From positions 62,001-126,000 of the forward strand of contig CAOLHI010004238.1 of assembly GCA_948474755.1 (NCBI GenBank): a stretch of DNA of 64,000 bases. The letters run 5' to 3'. Within the stretch, counting starts at the first letter, position 1, and every line of letters starts with the position of its first letter. The notes under the pieces were generated by a model, which saw only the letters and a list, made by a program, of their open reading frames with translations, searched no databases and was not told where the DNA came from. Shown in pieces: positions 60,412-64,000 of this stretch. The stretch is from Ctenosaura bakeri (taxonomy: Eukaryota > Chordata > Lepidosauria > Squamata > Iguanidae). The position numbers were made by a program, and so were the translations under genes.

Positions 60412-60636
60412 GCTGTTGTTGTATGCCTTGAAGTTGTTATGGAAACCCTAAAGTGAACCTTCCACAGGGTTTTCTTGGCGAGATTTGTTCGGGGGGGGGG
60501 TTATCTTTGCCTTCGTCTGTGACTGAGAGAGTGTGATTTCCCCAACAGCACCGAATGGGTTTCTTTGGCTGAGCAGGAGTTTGAATCCTGATCTCCAGAG
60601 TCACAGTTCAACGCTCAAGCTATCACAGCACGGTGA
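60412..60636 (-). mobile_element. tRNA-derived SINE, - orientation
   Basis: The inverted partner of the preceding copy: GTTGTTGTATGCCTTGAAGT, GGGTTTTCTTGGCGAGATTT, CTTTGCCTTCGTCTGTGACT and GAGTTTGAATCCTGATCTCC (inverted B box). A G10 run interrupts it at about 60491-60500. Confidence 0.85.
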
Positions 60637-61294
60637 CTTTCATGCATTCCACGTTCACAGATTATTTGTGAATACTGCTGCCCAGCTAAAGATGTCAGGG
60701 CATGTCAGGCCTCAATGATAGTAAATGTTCCTGATTGACAGTGTTACTTGTTTGGAGGTATGAACAGAAAGAGGCCAATTTGCAAATATAACGGCAGCCC
60801 TAACAGGCACATCAGTGTAAGCTGAAACAAGGATAACTTTCCTGCGACCTTGGTACTACTTTTGGTGTCTAGTTTTTATACTGCCCTCAACCTGTCCCTA
60901 CCTTCTGACTTTGCTCTTTATTTCCATGCAGGATGTTCTCTTCTACTCTAAAATTTTGAAAACCTTCAAATGTATAAAAATCGTTCAGGAAATATTGTGT
61001 AATAAATACAGGTTCTAAAAGAGCTGCTAGGACATGAGGTGGCTAGCAACACTCCTGATGCAAAAAGTCTAATCTCATGTTAATTTTGCATGCATTCTTA
61101 CCATTTTCAAAGTAAGCAGGAAGAGGATGTGGTTTTTCCCGCATCTTTGAGTTGCATGCTATTTGCACTACAGTTAAGGAGAGACTGCTGCTATTTTGTT
61201 GATTCCCTTCACTTTTTAAATTTGCACCTTGCTGCATTTTGCATCTTTAGATAAACTCTGTCAACTTTGTTCTGACTCTGTTTTTTAATTGTAG

Positions 61295-61360
61295 GCATCA
61301 CTGTATGATGAGAACTTTAACAGTGGGACTCGTCGGTATAGTGCTTCTAGTTCACGTCCT
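61295..61360 (+). CDS. LRRFIP1: LRRFIP1 Ser/Tyr-rich exon (ASLYDENFNSG...SSSRP)
   Basis: This exon is 66 nt, 22 codons and phase 0. It begins ASLYDENFNSG and continues TRRYSASSSRP. The RRYSAS...RP end is characteristic of long LRRFIP1 isoforms as I remember them. The acceptor is CTGTTTTTTAATTGTAG and the donor is a near-consensus GTAAGA (61361), the best among the late exons. The segment is probably disordered and rich in possible phosphosites. Two TGCATG motifs lie upstream (61088-61093 and 61153-61158). The exon sits between two same-orientation hAT copies and about 660 nt downstream of an inverted SINE pair. Confidence 0.88.
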
Positions 61361-61961
61361 GTAAGATGGTTTCCAAACTTTTGGCTTAGCTTCATTTCTC
61401 TCTCCTGCTACAACACTGCTCTTGTGTAATACTCTTCCAATAATGTTTTCTGAAAATACAGTTTGTAGTGGTTATCTGAAGTAGTGAACAGTAGTAGCAG
61501 TCTGATGGTGTTCTTTGTGTCACAAATGTTATCAGTAAGACAGAATGAGCCCTTTTGGTTGTAAGACTCCTGATTTTATCAAGCCATGAGTTAGCAAATA
61601 AGGAGTATGTGTTGACTGTATTTTCTTCCTATGCCCTTTCTCTTTCCTTGCACTTTGCAATAACATTCCCATTATGTCTAAAGCAGTGAAACTCTTGTCT
61701 TGTATCAGTTTATTAACCAGGATCCTTAAACCATGGGTTGTTCCTGGTTTAAGGTACTAGTTATCCATTTCAGAAATAAAAGGGGAACACTGGTTGAAAC
61801 AGAGCATGACTGAAGTGCTGAAGCTCATGTGCCAGGGGAAGAGCCAAGAAGAAGAGCAAAGTTCAGTGGTCTTAGTGCTCCTTCTTGGTTTACAAGGGAG
61901 GATTATTATAGTCAAATTGGTGCAGCTGCATTGAAATGAACTTCCATGCCGTGCTGTGGAG

Positions 61962-62330
61962 CAGCTATTCACAACTGTTTTTTGGTCACAGCCCCCTTAG
62001 GAGCTCTTCTCAGGTTCCAGCACACACACACCCTTCAAACAGACCTGTAACACAAACAGATAGACAAAAAAATTATTGCACACCAAAAAATTTTGGACAT
62101 TTTGATGTAGTGGATGCAACGTAAAAAGACGGTGTGTTGGAAAGATACTATAAACAGGAGTTAAACTTTTGACTCCAGTTAAGGTTGCTGCTTGGGTGTT
62201 TCATCAGTTCAGTTACCAGAACCCCCATAACCTCTTGGGACTCCCCTTTCTCACAGTTTTCAGTCTGTGACCCCGTTCAAATGTGCCAAGGCTCCTTTGG
62301 GGGCTGCCTGGCCCCTGTTGAGAATGGCTG
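61962..62330. mobile_element. hAT non-autonomous element, 369 bp
   Basis: The left end CAGCTATTCACAACTGTTTT and right end CTGTTGAGAATGGCTG. The flanks CTGTGGAG (61954-61961) and GTTTGGAG (62331-62338) agree at 6 of 8. Same orientation and family as 59250-59753, with an internal deletion between GTAAAAAGAC and GTGTTGGAAAGATA. Confidence 0.85.
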
Positions 62331-63575
62331 GTTTGGAGTATCACAAACATGCATTGTCCTCCTCCCCTTCCATAATTTTATCTTCATTCAGGCTAGAGTT
62401 AAGCTAGCAAACTATGGTTGAACGAGTGCTCCAAGCCAAGTTTTCTTTAGTATGCAGTACTACTTGTCAGACCCACTCAAAGCGTCCTTTGCCACTTTGA
62501 TTTGATGTAATCAAGAAATAATGATTTACTTGATGTGGAGTAGAAGGTTTATAAAGTATCATCTGAATTCAGCCAATGTGAAGTATTTTCTGTTAGTGTT
62601 CTTTAAATCTGCTTTGCAGTTTATTGTCTGTAAACAGTACTACCTGAAATGCAGATGGTCCAGATGGTTCTGTTTATCCTCTCACCACCTTCTTCCCCAA
62701 TTCTGTGAATCTGTGGCAATGCAAAGTCATTCTACGGATGCAACTGTTTTCAATACTTAGATGGCCAAACCATTTTTCAGTACCTCCATTGGAATGTAAA
62801 CCTTTATTTTCTAAGAGTTTAAATAAATGGGTAGAAGAAACTCCCTAATGCTAATGTTCATCTTAAAATAATATAATAATAACATTTTGAATATTCATCT
62901 TAAAATAACAGTTTTAATAGAAAGATTGTTGAACTTGTACCTCTCATTTCCCCAATTTCCCTTCAGCTTAGTCATGGAAGATTGTCCTGTTTGTCAGCAT
63001 GGTTAGCTGGTTTCCAGTAGATGGATATTGAGCTCCTTAAGCAATCTGTGTTTGAGTAACAGCTAATTGTCACTTGATTATGCTGTGGCTTTTCTCATGA
63101 TAAGCAAGATTTTGAATGGGTTTAATAAAGGAAAATAATCCTTAAGCATATTTTCTGTGTATTAATATCTGCTTATCAAATTCATAGCTGGTGTTGGGAT
63201 AGGAAGATTATTTCACCTTTTAAAATACAAAAAATGTACCACTGTGCACATTTTATAGGGAGCTTCATATACATGTTGCCTTAACTTTCATAAGTGATAT
63301 TTTGGAGTCATAATATTATGACCCCTTAGGGTAGAATATGTAAAATAGTGCACTTGTTCACTAATCTGTTTTTTTTTTGTTTTTTGTAAGAACTAGCTTA
63401 ATTTTAGGGATAACATTTGAAAGCTCCCAGTTTCAATATCTTCCTCTCTTTTGCTTTTTCCACTGATAAAGCCAAACAGGTTCAGTTGCAAACAGATTCA
63501 TCTTCAGACTAATACATTTAGACAGTACTCTTCAGAATAGCCAAATAATCAGGTGCTTCTTTGGACTGAGGTAGC

Positions 63576-63620
63576 ATATATATGTATATGTATGTATACA
63601 CACACACACACACACACACA
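63576..63620. repeat. Compound (TATG)n/(AC)n microsatellite
   Basis: Alternating purine-pyrimidine tract, ATATATATGTATATG followed by about 11 AC units. Confidence 0.92.
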
Positions 63621-64000
63621 TTTTTCACTGAGTTCAGCCAAGAATGAACTTGAAAGGAATATTCAGAATGCATTGAATGCATTCAGAATGCATCATGGGT
63701 TTCCACCTTAGGATGGCGTGTATTCTATCTTACTATGGAATGCAGCTGATATCTCTCCTTTCTGAGCCACAAATCTTATTAGGTTACCCTGGGCCATTTA
63801 CTGTGATTCAGCTGAAACTATCTTGACAGGGTTGCTGTGATGATAGAAGTGGTAGGCCATGTTAATTTCATGGGGTGGGGATTTGAAGCAAGGACAGAGG
63901 GAGGGGCTCAAGGGAAAATACCCCCTCCATAAATAACATTGCATTGCTAATGTGAGCAAACGTACCTTTAAAAATCAATAACTTTAAGAGTAGCTTATTG

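Larger units (their letters stand above)
56757..61294 (+). other. LRRFIP1: LRRFIP1 intron
   Basis: Contains the palindromic repeat (57408-57505), the hAT copy at 59250-59753 and the inverted SINE pair (60150-60636). The remaining 57510-59240 is unassigned. Confidence 0.75.
61361..64000 (+). other. LRRFIP1: LRRFIP1 intron, open at the window end
   Basis: Contains the second hAT copy and an alternating TATG/AC microsatellite (63576-63620). No further exon seen. The next expected LRRFIP1 blocks (SSxRASPVVEERPEKDF) are not found. Confidence 0.7.

Noticed and set aside
60920..61015. Possible exon after TTTCCATGCAG (DVLFYSKILK)
   Set aside because: No acceptable in-phase donor before the stop.
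1..64000. CRISPR arrays, operons, phage or bacterial systems
   Set aside because: Spliced exons, SINEs and LINEs show this is animal nuclear DNA. No regularly spaced repeats of CRISPR type occur.

Overview
The window is vertebrate nuclear DNA, most likely from a squamate reptile. It has no bacterial-style gene packing. It is AT-rich, intron-like sequence filled with decayed retrotransposons. The repeat mix points to lizards or snakes: L2/CR1-clade LINE copies with YADD reverse-transcriptase remnants, a CR1 3' end with the ATTCTATG tail, tRNA-derived SINEs with (ACA)n tails, 5S-rRNA-derived SINEs, hAT-, Harbinger- and pogo-like non-autonomous DNA elements, and solo LTRs. The species assignment is inference from memory of these families.

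The only gene I can support is the 5' part of LRRFIP1 (LRR-binding FLII-interacting protein 1) on the + strand. Its exons are tiny and widely spaced. In order they are: the basic helical exon (31186-31272, ...ELERQQKE); an 18-nt microexon (38513-38530, IYQVQK); KYYGLDTKFGDIEQWM (43705-43752); EDSERYTRKSRRNAS (45256-45300); ASDEDERMSVGSRGSLR (46902-46952); and less certain serine/tyrosine-rich exons at 48906-48938, 55398-55478, 56712-56756 and 61295-61360. Every one is a multiple of 3 and begins and ends in phase 0, so any subset can be skipped without a frame change. The initiating exon is not in the window. The coiled-coil exons would lie downstream.

Layout. 1-31185 is intron 1 or upstream sequence. 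It holds a triple nest of transposons (about 125-2238), a minus-strand solo LTR (3691-4390), SINEs, a 33-bp-stem hairpin (6063-6148), a mariner-like element (10709-11472), a CpG-rich solo LTR (18758-19651), a second LINE copy split by a hAT element (26745-28250) and a third solo LTR (28790-29260). 31186-61360 is the exon array. The intron at 45301-46901 is mostly two pogo/Tigger-like elements. The last exon lies between two same-orientation copies of one hAT family (59250-59753 and 61962-62330) and about 660 nt downstream of an inverted SINE pair. 61361-64000 is intron.

Almost all open reading frames of 60-200 codons in this window are chance frames in introns or repeats. The longest (208 and 165 codons, near 45.7-46.5 kb) lie across the pogo-like elements and are not genes.

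The most interesting biology is the splicing architecture: a modular array of frame-neutral mini-exons, several with weak donors, a microexon with a downstream UGCAUG motif, and candidate exons that share a (A/P)S-x-Y-S/D-D/E start.
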